Source: Rhodanobacter sp. C03 (GTDB lineage Bacteria; Pseudomonadota; Gammaproteobacteria; Xanthomonadales; Rhodanobacteraceae). Taken from it: DNA of 64,000 bases. A program made the position numbers and the translations under genes. The notes beneath the pieces are model-generated. The model did no database searches. It saw only the letters and a list, made by a program, of their open reading frames with translations, and had not been told where the DNA came from. This document shows positions 51,421 to 63,466 of this stretch, piece by piece; the first letter of the stretch is position 1; each line of letters opens with the position of its first letter. The DNA is taken from contig NZ_MUNT01000001.1 in assembly GCF_002001175.1 (NCBI RefSeq), positions 248,001 to 312,000 on the forward strand, in the 5' to 3' direction.

Positions 51421-53311
51421 GGCGCTCACCGCGCTGTTGCTGATACTGGCGCCGCTGCCGGCGCTGGCGACGGTGTTCGGTGGCGAGGTGCAGGTGGCCG
51501 ATGCGCAAGACATCTTCACGCCGCCGTCGATGAGTTCGCCAGTGGTGCTGCGCTACTACGTGGCCGACGGTGCACGGGTGCACAAGGGCGACGATCTGTT
51601 GCGCATCGATGCCGGTCCGGCCGAGACCGAGCTGCGCACGCTGCAGGCACAGCTCGAGCAAACGACCGCGAAGAGTGCGAAGGAAATCGCCGATCTCGAA
51701 CTCAAGCAGGCCGATGCCGAACTCGCACTGGCCGATGCGCAGGCCGAGCATGATACCGCCGCAGTGGACGCGGTGATTCCGAAGTCGCTGATCTCCGCGC
51801 TCGATTACGACCGACACCAGGGTGAGATGCAGCGCACCGAGCGCGCGCTGGCCTTGAAGAAGCAGGAGGTCGCGCAGGCGATCGCCGCCGTCGCACGGCG
51901 ACGCCAGGATGGCGCGCTGGAATTGCGCAAGCAGAGTCTGTCGCTGAGTTTCAGCCAGGATCAGGTGGCGAGCGCCGTGGTGCGTGCGGAGCGCGATGGC
52001 ACGGTGATCCACGGTTTCGACACGGTGTTCAGTACGGGTGGTCGCTACGAGGAGGGTTCCACCAGCTTCCCCGGCACCAGCGTGGGCGAAGTGGTGGGTA
52101 GCGGCGATGGTTACAACGTACGCGGTTGGGTGCTGGAGCCTGATCGAGTGGGCTTGCAGGTCGGCCAGCCGGTACGGCTGCATTTCGACGCGCTGCCGGG
52201 CAGCGATCTGCAGGGCAGCATCCGCGCGATAGCGGGCGCCTCCACCAACAAGAATGCCTGGGGTGATGGTCGTTATTTCGAAGTCGAGATCGCGCTGCCG
52301 GCGAAGCTGCCGCTGTCGCTGCGGCCGGGCATGAGCGTGCGGATCGACAGCGATCTCACCGATGCCGGTGACCTCGGCGGGCCGCCCATGGTCAGTCATG
52401 ACGAAGCCTTGCACGTGGATGGCGAGATCTATGCCCAGCGCAGTGTGGCGATCTCGCCGCCGGCGGTGGATGGTCTGTGGCAGATGACCGTGACCCAGAT
52501 GGCCGGTGACGGTGACGTCGTGAAGAAGGGCGACATGCTGGTGGTGTTCGACGCTGGCGACGTGGTCAAGAACCTGACTACCAAGCAGGGCCAGCTGGGC
52601 GAGAAGCTGCGTACGCAGGAGCAGCTCAGGCTGGACCTGGCCGATCGCGCGCGCGAGGCCGAACTGGCCACCGCGCAGGCGCGGGCCGAGATGGAAAAGG
52701 CGCAACGCAAGGCCGACCAGCCGAAGGAATACATCGCACGAGTGGACTATCAGAAGCTGGTGATCGCGCGGGTCAAGGCCGAGCACAGGATGGCACTGAC
52801 CGCGCAGCGTGAGCGGGTGGCCGCCGAGGAGCGTGCCGCCGAACAGCGCATGGCCGATGCCGATGCCAGCCTGCTCGACGGCGAGGTGAAGAAGTTGAAG
52901 GCATCGCTTGCCTCGCTGACCGTGACGGCGCCACGCGACGGCATCGTGCTGCACCAGGACAACTGGAGCGGTGGCAAGGTCGATGTGGGTTCACAGATCT
53001 GGCGTGGTCAGTCGGTGGCGCAGATGCCGGACCTGTCGACACTGGCTGTGCGTGCCGCGTTGCCCGAACGTGACCTCGGTCGGGTCAGCCCGGGTCAGCC
53101 GGTGCGCGTGGTGATCGCCGGTGGCGGCGACCGCAGCATGAGCGGCCGCATCGCCGAGGTAGGCGGCACCGTGCACAGCAAATCGCGGGTCGAGGCGGTG
53201 CCGGTGGTGGATCTGGTCGTGCGACTGGATCAGGATCCGGGCCTACTCAAGCTCAAGCCCGGGCAGGCGGTGCAGGTGGAAATTCCCGCCACACCGGGAG
53301 CTTCCCGATGA
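51404..53311 (+). CDS. Secreted double-module periplasmic adaptor (two HlyD-like units in one chain)
   Basis: The start at 51404 follows GGGAGGA and gives 635 residues with a signal peptide ending at ALA (22). Two complete adaptor modules are visible: lipoyl half YVADGARVHKGDDLLRID (52-69), helical hairpin about 72-190, second lipoyl half around RAERDGTVI (195-203), beta-barrel to about 315; then TQMAGDGDVVKKGDMLVVFD (364-383), a long helical hairpin 388-500, TAPRDGIVL (508-516), and a beta-barrel to the end. Normal adaptors have one module. It links the ABC permease to the periplasm or outer membrane. Stop overlaps the next start (ATGA). Confidence 0.82.
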   Translation: MIRRLEALTALLLILAPLPALATVFGGEVQVADAQDIFTPPSMSSPVVLRYYVADGARVHKGDDLLRIDAGPAETELRTLQAQLEQTTAKSAKEIADLELKQADAELALADAQAEHDTAAVDAVIPKSLISALDYDRHQGEMQRTERALALKKQEVAQAIAAVARRRQDGALELRKQSLSLSFSQDQVASAVVRAERDGTVIHGFDTVFSTGGRYEEGSTSFPGTSVGEVVGSGDGYNVRGWVLEPDRVGLQVGQPVRLHFDALPGSDLQGSIRAIAGASTNKNAWGDGRYFEVEIALPAKLPLSLRPGMSVRIDSDLTDAGDLGGPPMVSHDEALHVDGEIYAQRSVAISPPAVDGLWQMTVTQMAGDGDVVKKGDMLVVFDAGDVVKNLTTKQGQLGEKLRTQEQLRLDLADRAREAELATAQARAEMEKAQRKADQPKEYIARVDYQKLVIARVKAEHRMALTAQRERVAAEERAAEQRMADADASLLDGEVKKLKASLASLTVTAPRDGIVLHQDNWSGGKVDVGSQIWRGQSVAQMPDLSTLAVRAALPERDLGRVSPGQPVRVVIAGGGDRSMSGRIAEVGGTVHSKSRVEAVPVVDLVVRLDQDPGLLKLKPGQAVQVEIPATPGASR

Positions 53312-54513
53312 GTCGCCGCGGGTGGTTGCCACTGCTGTTGCCGCTGCTTGGCGGTTGCGGCCATGCCGCTGCGGATCGCACGGTGCTGGAGCGGGCCCAG
53401 GCGCGGCCGCTGGAATTCAGCGTGCAGGCCGAGGGCGAATTGCGCTCGACCAAGCCGATGCTGCTGCTGGTACCCGGTGCGCAGTGGACGACACGCCAGC
53501 TCAACTGGATGTTGCCCGATGGCAGCATGGTGGCGAAGGGCGAACTGGTCGCGCGTTTCTCGGCTGAGCAGAGCAAGCAGGATCTGGCGCAGGCGCGGAT
53601 CGACCTGGAGCGCAACCTGCTGGCGCGCGCGACCAAGCAGGCCGAACTGGACGACAAGAGTGGCCAGCTCGGGGTCGACCTGACCCAGGTGGCCGTGCAG
53701 CATGCGATCGCCGAACGCTACGCGAACGCCCCGCTGGAAGCGATGGCGCGCAACGACATCCTCGATGCGGTGCAGGACGTGCATTACCTCGACGTGCGTC
53801 AACGTATCCTGCAGTGGCGCGAGAATGCATCCGCCTCGCGCGGCAACGCCGAACTGGCCGTACTCGACGCACAGCGCAGCAGCTTCGACACGGTGGCGAA
53901 ACAGAAGCAGGATGACTTGGAAGCGTTGGAGCTGCGCGCCCCGCATGCCGGCGTTTTGATGCTCGAAAAAAACTGGTCGGACCAGCTGCCACATGTGGGC
54001 GGCAGCCTGTATGGCGGCAACAGCTTCGCCAGCCTGCCCGACCTGGATGCGCTTGAAGTGCAGCTGATGGTGCCGCAGATCGAGGCGCAGGGCGTCCAGG
54101 TCGGCGATACGGTGGAACTGCATCGCTGGGGCATGCCGAGCCAGCACGTGACGTCCAGGCTCAGCTGGGTCGCCACCGCGGCGCAGCCGCGCAGCAGCGA
54201 GAACCCGGTGAAGTATCTGGCGATGAAGGTGACCGTGCCGGCCGAGGTGGCGCGCCGCTATGGCTGGGTACCCGGCCAGCGTTTCGTCGGCAAGATCGTC
54301 CTGTTGCATGTGGAGCAGGGTTTCAGCGTGCCGAACATGGCGCTGAGCCATGACGGCGCTGAATCGAGTGTGCAGGTGCTCGACGGCAGCACGGTGCAGA
54401 CGCGCAAGCTGAAGCTCGGCGTGCGCGGCGCGACTCGCACCCAGGTGCTCGATGGGTTGCAGCCAGGCGACCGCGTGCTGCTGGGTGCGACTACCGCCAA
54501 GGAGGCGAAATGA
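53308..54513 (+). CDS. Lipoprotein periplasmic adaptor (HlyD/MFP family)
   Basis: A 401-residue protein with lipoprotein signal MSRRGWLPLLLPLLGGC (Cys17 after LGG) and one HlyD-type module: NWMLPDGSMVAKGELVARF, a helical hairpin between about 85 and 210, ELRAPHAGVLML, and a beta-barrel from about 240. It is the third adaptor module of this operon. ATGA overlaps join it to the genes on both sides. An outer membrane TolC partner is not in the window. Confidence 0.85.
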   Translation: MSRRGWLPLLLPLLGGCGHAAADRTVLERAQARPLEFSVQAEGELRSTKPMLLLVPGAQWTTRQLNWMLPDGSMVAKGELVARFSAEQSKQDLAQARIDLERNLLARATKQAELDDKSGQLGVDLTQVAVQHAIAERYANAPLEAMARNDILDAVQDVHYLDVRQRILQWRENASASRGNAELAVLDAQRSSFDTVAKQKQDDLEALELRAPHAGVLMLEKNWSDQLPHVGGSLYGGNSFASLPDLDALEVQLMVPQIEAQGVQVGDTVELHRWGMPSQHVTSRLSWVATAAQPRSSENPVKYLAMKVTVPAEVARRYGWVPGQRFVGKIVLLHVEQGFSVPNMALSHDGAESSVQVLDGSTVQTRKLKLGVRGATRTQVLDGLQPGDRVLLGATTAKEAK

Positions 54514-55742
54514 TTTCCGCACGCTGGCGCGAGGCGATCGAGGAACTCTCGCGGCGCAAGCTGCGCACCCTGCTGACCCTGCTCGGCATGATCTTCGGCG
54601 TCGGTGCGATTGTCGCGATGCAGGGCGTCGGCGAGGGCAGCCGGCGCGAGGCGCTGAAGCTGGTCGACAGCCTCGGCCTGCACAACCTGATCGTCGAGGC
54701 GAAGAGCCAGGACGGCGATGCGCTGAAGGAAACCCGTGCGCGCAGCCTCGGCCTCACCGTGGCCGATGCGCGCGCCGCGCTGGACGTGGTGCCGTCGGCC
54801 GAGCACTACGCGGCCGAGAAGCGGGTCAAGCGCTGGGGCGTATTCAGCGACAGCGGACATGCCGATGCGGAAGTCAGCGGCATCAGCCCGGACTATTTCC
54901 AGCTGGCCTCGCTGCAGGTGGCCGAAGGCCGCGCACTGAATGCGGACGATGACGCCAGCCTCGCCGCGGTCGCCGTGCTCGGTCACCAGGTTGCGCACGA
55001 CCTGTTCCCCGACGGCAAGCCACTGGGTCGGCTGCTCAAGGTCAACCAAGTCTGGCTGCGCGTGGTCGGCGTGCTGGCCGATCGCGACCTGGGCCAGGAC
55101 AAGTTCGAGGGCGTTGCGCTGGGTGCCGACAGCAACCGCATCTTCGTGCCACTGGCCAGCGCGCGGGCGCGCCTCCGCTTCCAGCCGATGGAGGACGAAG
55201 TCGATCGCTTCATGCTGCGGCTGCAGGATCCCGAGGGCCTCGCTACCGGTGCCCGCGTACTCACCGAGCTGCTCAATCAGCGCCATGCCGGCGCCAGCGA
55301 TTATCAACTGATCGTGCCGCAGCAGCTGTATCAGCAGAACCAGAAGACCCAGCGCATCTTCAGCGTGGTGATGGGTTCGATCGCCGGCGTCAGCCTGCTG
55401 GTCGGCGGCATCGGCATCATGAACATCATGCTGGCGAACGTGCTGGAACGACGCCGCGAGATCGGCTTGCTGCGCGCGATCGGAGCGCGGCGGCAGGACA
55501 TCGTGGCGCGCTTCCTGCGCGAGGCGCTGGTGATCTGCGCCTCGGGCGCGCTGATCGGGCTGCTGTTCGGCGCGTTGCTGGCCTACGCGATCGCCGCGTT
55601 TGCCGGCTGGCAGGTGGCGTGGGCGCCGATCGGCGTGATCGCCTCGGTGCTGGCCTGCATGCTGATCGGTCTGGCCTTCAGCATCTACCCGGCACGTCAG
55701 GCGGCTGCGCTGGACCCGATTGCGGCCATTCGCGACGAATAA
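54510..55742 (+). CDS. MacB/FtsX-type ABC transporter permease
   Basis: A 410-residue protein: first transmembrane helix at about 21-42 (TLLTLLGMIFGVGAIVAM), a large extracytoplasmic domain to about 285, then three helices, with VGGIGIMNIMLANVLERRREIGLLRAIGARRQDI, the family signature, and a C-terminal IYPARQAAALDPIAAIRDE. It pairs with the ATPase three genes upstream and the two adaptor genes between them to form a tripartite exporter. Transport of peptides, antibiotics or lipids is possible; the substrate is unknown. Confidence 0.92.
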   Translation: MISARWREAIEELSRRKLRTLLTLLGMIFGVGAIVAMQGVGEGSRREALKLVDSLGLHNLIVEAKSQDGDALKETRARSLGLTVADARAALDVVPSAEHYAAEKRVKRWGVFSDSGHADAEVSGISPDYFQLASLQVAEGRALNADDDASLAAVAVLGHQVAHDLFPDGKPLGRLLKVNQVWLRVVGVLADRDLGQDKFEGVALGADSNRIFVPLASARARLRFQPMEDEVDRFMLRLQDPEGLATGARVLTELLNQRHAGASDYQLIVPQQLYQQNQKTQRIFSVVMGSIAGVSLLVGGIGIMNIMLANVLERRREIGLLRAIGARRQDIVARFLREALVICASGALIGLLFGALLAYAIAAFAGWQVAWAPIGVIASVLACMLIGLAFSIYPARQAAALDPIAAIRDE

Positions 55743-55755
55743 TCCGTACACGGCT

Positions 55756-55786
55756 GACACGCATGCAGGGATGCCTGCTGCGTGTC
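55756..55786. repeat. Hairpin between convergent genes
   Basis: GACACGCA-T-GCAGG, loop GATG, CCTGC-TGCGTGTC forms a 13-bp stem with one bulged T between the MacB-like permease stop and the glk stop. It lacks a T-run but could block transcription from both sides. Confidence 0.7.
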
Positions 55787-55826
55787 ATTCGGCGCGCCGA
55801 GAAAGTTCAGCGTCGAGGCCGTGGCT

Positions 55827-56837
55827 TCACTTCCGCCGCAACAGCGAGCCACCCGAGTCCACCACCGCCAGTGCGGCGGCGCCGATCAGGCCGGGTTCGG
55901 GATTCATGATCGCCTGCGTCGGCACCTGTTCCATCATGACGCGGAAACGACCCTTCGCCTCGAAGCGCTCGCGGAAACCGCCGCGCTCCATCCACGGCAG
56001 CAGGATCGGTACCAGTCCGCCGGTGAGATACGCGCCATCCCACGCGCCCAGCGTCATCACCAGATCGCCGGCGACACTGCCGAAGATGCCGGTGAAGGTT
56101 TCCACGACCTGCACGCACAGTGAGTCGCTATTCGCATTGGCGCGTGCGCTGATGTCCTCGGGCTTCAGCGTCTCGGGCGTCTGTCCGGCGATCTCGCAGA
56201 GCACGGTATACAGGTTCACCAGGCCGTTACCGCTGATCAGCCGCTCGTTGGAAACCCGGCCGTAGCGCTGGTTGAGGCGCGTGAGGATTTCGATGTCCTC
56301 AGGCGTATGCGCCGCGAAGCCGGCATGACCGCCTTCGGTCTGCAGCACGCTGCACTTGCCCTGGCGCAGCAGCAGGCCGCCGACGCCGAGTCCGGTGCCC
56401 GGGCCGACGATCACGAAGGTCTGTTCGTCCTGCGCACCCAGCTGCGGCAACGGCAGCTTGCCGACGGGCACCAGGTCACTCGGCTGCAGCAGCATCACCG
56501 CCATGCTTTGCGCCGCAAAATCGTTGACCAGTCGTACCGATTGCAGACCCAGTTCGGCCTGCAGCTTGTGTGCCGAGATGGCCCATGGATTGTTGGTGAT
56601 CTGCACCGTCTCGCCATCGTAGATGCGGCCGGCGGCGGCGATCAGCGCATGCTGCGCGCGCAGCCCGCTGTCGGTGAAGTACTGGCGGATCGCGTCGGCC
56701 AGTGAAGCGAAATCACTGACCTGGTAACGCCGCACGTTGTCCATCTGGAACGGCATGCTCGCGGCCGGATCCGAAACGGCGAAACGCACGTTGGTTCCGC
56801 CGAGATCGGCGAGCAGGGTCGGGGCCGGAACGTGCAT
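55827..56837 (-). CDS. glk: Glucokinase
   Basis: From ATG 56837 (GGAG eight bases upstream) the product has 336 residues and begins MHVPAPTLLADLGGTNVRFA, the ATP-binding phosphate-1 motif of the E. coli-type glucokinase. FVIVGPGTGLGVGGLL, TEGGHAGFAAHTPEDIEIL and the late GAWDGAYLTGGLVPILLP are all typical. It phosphorylates glucose to glucose 6-phosphate. The open frame extends 31 codons further but lacks similarity. The S53 peptidase is 114 bp upstream on the same strand. Confidence 0.95.
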   Translation of the reverse strand: MHVPAPTLLADLGGTNVRFAVSDPAASMPFQMDNVRRYQVSDFASLADAIRQYFTDSGLRAQHALIAAAGRIYDGETVQITNNPWAISAHKLQAELGLQSVRLVNDFAAQSMAVMLLQPSDLVPVGKLPLPQLGAQDEQTFVIVGPGTGLGVGGLLLRQGKCSVLQTEGGHAGFAAHTPEDIEILTRLNQRYGRVSNERLISGNGLVNLYTVLCEIAGQTPETLKPEDISARANANSDSLCVQVVETFTGIFGSVAGDLVMTLGAWDGAYLTGGLVPILLPWMERGGFRERFEAKGRFRVMMEQVPTQAIMNPEPGLIGAAALAVVDSGGSLLRRK

Positions 56838-56951
56838 CGGAACTCCATCGGGTGACGCGGAAACGGCAAGCGTGCCGTGAATACTGACCATCGTCCAGCA
56901 TCCCGGCGAATCCGGGAAGCTGGCTGGCACGGTTCGATGGTCTGGCCAGAA

Positions 56952-59780
<2,829 letters not shown>

Positions 59781-59854
59781 GTAAAGCCTGTAATTGGCAG
59801 ATTCACAGGCTGTGGTTCGGCCGCTTGTACCGAGTAGCGTCTCTTGGCGGAGCG

Positions 59855-60832
59855 ATGCAGAAAGTGACTCAACGAATGCATTTCACCTGGCTGAAGACCG
59901 TCGCCATGGTGGCTTCAATTGCACTCTTTGGCGCCGAAGTGGCGGCGAGCCCGTCTGTTGACGGATCTTCGATCCGCTTCGTTACTTCCGATGCAGACGG
60001 CGCAGATTATGGCCCGGCATTTTCTCCCGACGGCAGTCGAATCATCTTCGAAAGACATCCTTTGGGGCCGGGGAGATGGGAAGCGTATGTCGTAGAAGTC
60101 TCCGGTGGAGACATTCGGCCCATATCAAAAAATGCGGCTCCTGTCGAAGAGACCCGCTTACGCTGGTCGTCTACGACCAACGAAATCGCTTTTACCGGTC
60201 TCGCAGCAGACAAGTCTGCTTCGACCTGGCTGATGAATGCCGATGGCACGCACATCCGTGCTGCCTACCCGTCCTCGAAGCCGCAATTCTTTTATCCATC
60301 GTGGTACCCGAGCGGCACGCAAATCGCCGAGCTCGACGGTAGCAACAACACGATCCGCAAGATCGACCTTGCCACGGGAAAGTCGCAGGTGTTGACGCAG
60401 CAGCACCTGCTTTTGGCTGGGATGTCGTCAGTGTCTCCCGATGGGAAGTGGATCGCGCTTGCAGCGCAGCCAAATCGAGGGCAGCTGTACGATCAAACCA
60501 AGAACACGATTTGGCTGATCTCATCGACAGGAGACGCCCATCCACTAGAGCAAGCCCCGCTGGAGGGGCGAGCTCCTTCCTGGTCACCGGACGGAACCCG
60601 GATCGCCTTTGAGAGCAATCGGTCCAGCTTCTCCCCAGGTTTCTATGCTGTCTTTGTAGCCGCCAAGGATGGTCGAAGCATCCGGCAACTTACGCCATAC
60701 GCTCTCAACGCCCAACACCCCGTTTGGTCTCCGGATGGTAGGTTGATTGCGTTCTCGGCCAGACAACCCAAGGCTGGCGGAAAGTATGGCCCTGGCATCG
60801 CGGTGATCGCGGTACCATCCCACTTGCCTTGA
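59855..60832 (+). CDS. Secreted TolB-like beta-propeller protein
   Basis: From ATG 59855 the product has 325 residues with a signal peptide (ASIALFGAEVAAS). It contains several PD40/WD40-like repeats of the TolB type: GPAFSPDGSRIIFER, SSVSPDGKWIALAA, PSWSPDGTRIAFESN, HPVWSPDGRLIAFSARQ. It would fold as a six- or seven-bladed propeller in the periplasm. There is no tol-pal context, so it is not TolB itself. Its G+C content looks lower than that of neighbours, suggesting recent acquisition. An alternative start is at 59876. Confidence 0.78.
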   Translation: MQKVTQRMHFTWLKTVAMVASIALFGAEVAASPSVDGSSIRFVTSDADGADYGPAFSPDGSRIIFERHPLGPGRWEAYVVEVSGGDIRPISKNAAPVEETRLRWSSTTNEIAFTGLAADKSASTWLMNADGTHIRAAYPSSKPQFFYPSWYPSGTQIAELDGSNNTIRKIDLATGKSQVLTQQHLLLAGMSSVSPDGKWIALAAQPNRGQLYDQTKNTIWLISSTGDAHPLEQAPLEGRAPSWSPDGTRIAFESNRSSFSPGFYAVFVAAKDGRSIRQLTPYALNAQHPVWSPDGRLIAFSARQPKAGGKYGPGIAVIAVPSHLP

Positions 60833-61032
60833 TCGCAGTTTCCTGAGCAGTGAGCGAGAGTCACGTGTATTGCGCGATCCCGTTGCCTAACGACCAGTTC
60901 TCTTTCGCCACCTCGCCCTCCGAAGGAGGGTGAAAGCTCTGCTTCTTGGTTGTCAGTTGCTGGCGGGCCAGACGACCCGACCGTAGCGACGCGATACCAT
61001 GTGCAATCCAGGTTGTATCGAGTCCGCCATCC
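60833..61032. other. Intergenic region before pyrC
   Basis: 200 bp without a gene. It has a small hairpin CCCTCC-GAA-GGAGGG (60916-60930). No T-run follows; it is at most a weak terminator for the propeller gene or part of the pyrC leader. Confidence 0.4.
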
Positions 61033-62085
61033 ATGACACCCACGCGTCTTGAAATCACCCGCCCTGATGACTGGCATCTGCACCTTCGTGATGGCGATGC
61101 ACTGGCTTCGGTGATCGCCCACACCGCGCAGCGATTCGCGCGCGCCATCGTGATGCCGAACCTGAAGCCGCCGGTGACCACGGTCGCCCAGGCTGAAGAC
61201 TATCGCCGCCGGATACTCGCGAGTTTGCCGGCGGGCATGCGCTTCCAGCCGTTGATGACGCTGTACCTCACCGAGAACACCCCGATCGAGGAAATCGTGC
61301 GTGCCAAGGCGAGCGACAGCGTTTTCGCGGTGAAGTACTACCCGGCAGGAGCCACCACCAATTCCGATTCCGGCGTACGCGAGCTGTCGCGGGTGTATCC
61401 CGTGATCGAAGCGATGGAGCGGCACGACCTGCCCTTGCTGCTGCATGGCGAGGTCACCGATCCGGACATCGACATCTTCGATCGCGAACGCGTTTTTATC
61501 GAGCGCCATCTGCTGCCGCTGCAGGCCAGGTTCCCGGCCTTGCGCATGGTGCTTGAGCACATCACCACCCGTGATGCGGTTGAGTTCATCCGTGGCGCCC
61601 CGGCCAACGTGGCAGCCACGATTACCGCGCATCATCTGCTGCTCAACCGAAATGCGCTGTTCGAAGGCGGTATCCGCCCGCACAATTACTGCGCGCCGAT
61701 CCTCAAGCGCGAGACGCATCGCGCCGCCCTGTTGCAGGCAGCTACCAGCGTCGATCCGCATTTCTTCCTCGGCACGGACAGTGCGCCGCATTCGCGCGAA
61801 GCGAAGGAAACGGACTGCGGGTGCGCGGGACTCTATACGGCCCATGCGGCGCTGGAACTGTATGCCGAGGCATTCGAGCAGGCCGGTCGGCTGGATCGGC
61901 TCGAAGCGTTTGCCAGCTTCCATGGCCCGGACTTCTACCGTCTGCCGCGCAACGAGGATCGCATCGCGCTCGAGCGCTCGTCATGGATCGTGCCGGACGA
62001 ATATCCGCTGGCCGGATCGACCTGCAAGCCGATGCGGGCCGGCGAGTCGGTCGCGTGGTCGGTGGTGGAGACGGTTTCTGCTTGA
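61033..62085 (+). CDS. pyrC: Dihydroorotase
   Basis: From ATG 61033 the product has 350 residues, equal to class II dihydroorotases such as E. coli PyrC (348). Metal ligands are visible: His15 and His17 in WHLHLRDG, the carboxylated lysine in [14 protein letters not shown], His in LLLHGEVTD and VLEHITT, and Asp in LGTDSAPH. It closes carbamoyl aspartate to dihydroorotate in pyrimidine synthesis. It is convergent with the lytic transglycosylase gene. Confidence 0.96.
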   Translation: MTPTRLEITRPDDWHLHLRDGDALASVIAHTAQRFARAIVMPNLKPPVTTVAQAEDYRRRILASLPAGMRFQPLMTLYLTENTPIEEIVRAKASDSVFAVKYYPAGATTNSDSGVRELSRVYPVIEAMERHDLPLLLHGEVTDPDIDIFDRERVFIERHLLPLQARFPALRMVLEHITTRDAVEFIRGAPANVAATITAHHLLLNRNALFEGGIRPHNYCAPILKRETHRAALLQAATSVDPHFFLGTDSAPHSREAKETDCGCAGLYTAHAALELYAEAFEQAGRLDRLEAFASFHGPDFYRLPRNEDRIALERSSWIVPDEYPLAGSTCKPMRAGESVAWSVVETVSA

Positions 62086-62141
62086 TCGGCTGACACAGAA
62101 CCTTCCTGCGCAGCGCATCTTTCCGTTTGCGGGATGATTGA

Positions 62142-63392
62142 TCAGTGCGCTGCGCTTGGCTGCGCGCGTAGCGCCGCCAACATTTTCTGTCCCGCGCGCC
62201 CATCGACCGGCATGCCCAGCCGGCCCTGTTCGGTGCGGATCGCGACGCGGGTCTTGGTACCGATCAGGCCGTCGGGCGCGCCGATGTCGTAGCCACGGGC
62301 TTGCAGCAGGGTTTGCAGTTCGCGGTTTTCGGCGCGGGACAGGCCGGGGTCGTCGGTGGGCCACGGCGTGACGAAGCCGATGTGATCGTTGTCGTTGCCG
62401 ACCAGGGTGGACAACTGCGCGATCGCCAGCGCGTAGTTTTCGCTGGCGTTGTAGCTGTAGATGGTGTCGAAGTTCTTGCCGGTCAGGAACGCCGGGCCCT
62501 GTGTTCCGGTGGGCAGCAGCAGACCGGTGTCGGGCAGATTCGGCGGCAGCGGTTTGCCGTTGGCTTGCTTGATGCCCTGCGCGATCCAGTACGCGACGTC
62601 GTGCTTGCTCTTGCGGGCGGAGCTGCCCGCGTAACCGGCCGGCAGTTTTACCTCCAGCCCCCACGGCTCGCCCGTGCGGTAACCCGCCTGATGCAGGAAG
62701 TTGGCGGTGGAGGCCAGCGCATCGGGCACGCTGCCGACCACGTCGCGGTGGCCGTCGCCATCGAAATCGACGGCAGTGTGCAGGAAGGTGCTGGGCATGA
62801 ACTGGGTCTGCCCGAACGCGCCGGCCCATGAACCGTTGAGCTTGTCCGGTGCGATGTCGCCGTTCTGCAGGATCTGCAGCGCCGCGGCGAACTCGCCGCG
62901 GAAATACGCCTGCCGCCGCCCGAAGCACGACAGCGTGCCCAGCGACTGCACCAGCGGCCGGCCGCCGGTGATCTTGCCGAAGTTGCTCTCCACGCCCCAT
63001 ACGCCGACCACGATCGCCGGATCGACGCCGTAGCGGCTCTGGATCTGGCGCAACACGGGCAGCCATTGCTGGTAGGCGGCGCGGCCATCGGCCACGCGCT
63101 CCTGGTCCACCAGCATCGCGATGTAATCCCACGCAGGCAGGGTGAATTCAGGCTGCTTGTCGAGCAGCGGCAGGATGCTGCCGTCCGGTGCGAGGTTCGT
63201 TGTGTACTGCTTCCATGTGCCATCGCTGATGCGTGCGAAGTTGTCGCCGTGCCGCAGTCCGGCCAAGCACTGGCTGAACTCGGTCTGGCTGAGTGCCGGT
63301 GGGGTCGTGTCCTGCGCCTGCACGACCGATGTCAGGCATGGCGCGATCAACAGGCAAGCAAGCGTCAAGGTGAGGCGGTATGCGTTGGGCAT
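62142..63392 (-). CDS. Secreted MltB-type lytic murein transglycosylase
   Basis: From ATG 63392 (AAGGA upstream) the product has 416 residues: signal peptide ending at VQA (26), an SLT_2-type transglycosylase domain with catalytic Glu135 in GVWGVESNFG and GAFGQTQFMPSTFL, then a C-terminal peptidoglycan-binding domain (LQTLLQARGYDIGAPDGLIGTKTRVAI). No lipobox, so it is soluble in the periplasm. It cleaves the MurNAc-GlcNAc bond forming 1,6-anhydroMurNAc. Related to MltB/SltB rather than MltA or Slt70. Confidence 0.92.
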   Translation of the reverse strand: MPNAYRLTLTLACLLIAPCLTSVVQAQDTTPPALSQTEFSQCLAGLRHGDNFARISDGTWKQYTTNLAPDGSILPLLDKQPEFTLPAWDYIAMLVDQERVADGRAAYQQWLPVLRQIQSRYGVDPAIVVGVWGVESNFGKITGGRPLVQSLGTLSCFGRRQAYFRGEFAAALQILQNGDIAPDKLNGSWAGAFGQTQFMPSTFLHTAVDFDGDGHRDVVGSVPDALASTANFLHQAGYRTGEPWGLEVKLPAGYAGSSARKSKHDVAYWIAQGIKQANGKPLPPNLPDTGLLLPTGTQGPAFLTGKNFDTIYSYNASENYALAIAQLSTLVGNDNDHIGFVTPWPTDDPGLSRAENRELQTLLQARGYDIGAPDGLIGTKTRVAIRTEQGRLGMPVDGRAGQKMLAALRAQPSAAH

Positions 63393-63466
63393 CGGGCATC
63401 CTTGTACAGCTGACGGTAGTGCAAGCAACGATCATAGCGGCTTGCACTGGGTAGCTTGAATGCTCG

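Noticed and set aside
60916-60930. CCCTCC-GAA-GGAGGG as an intrinsic terminator
   Set aside because: Short stem and no T-run on either side, so it was noted only as a small hairpin.
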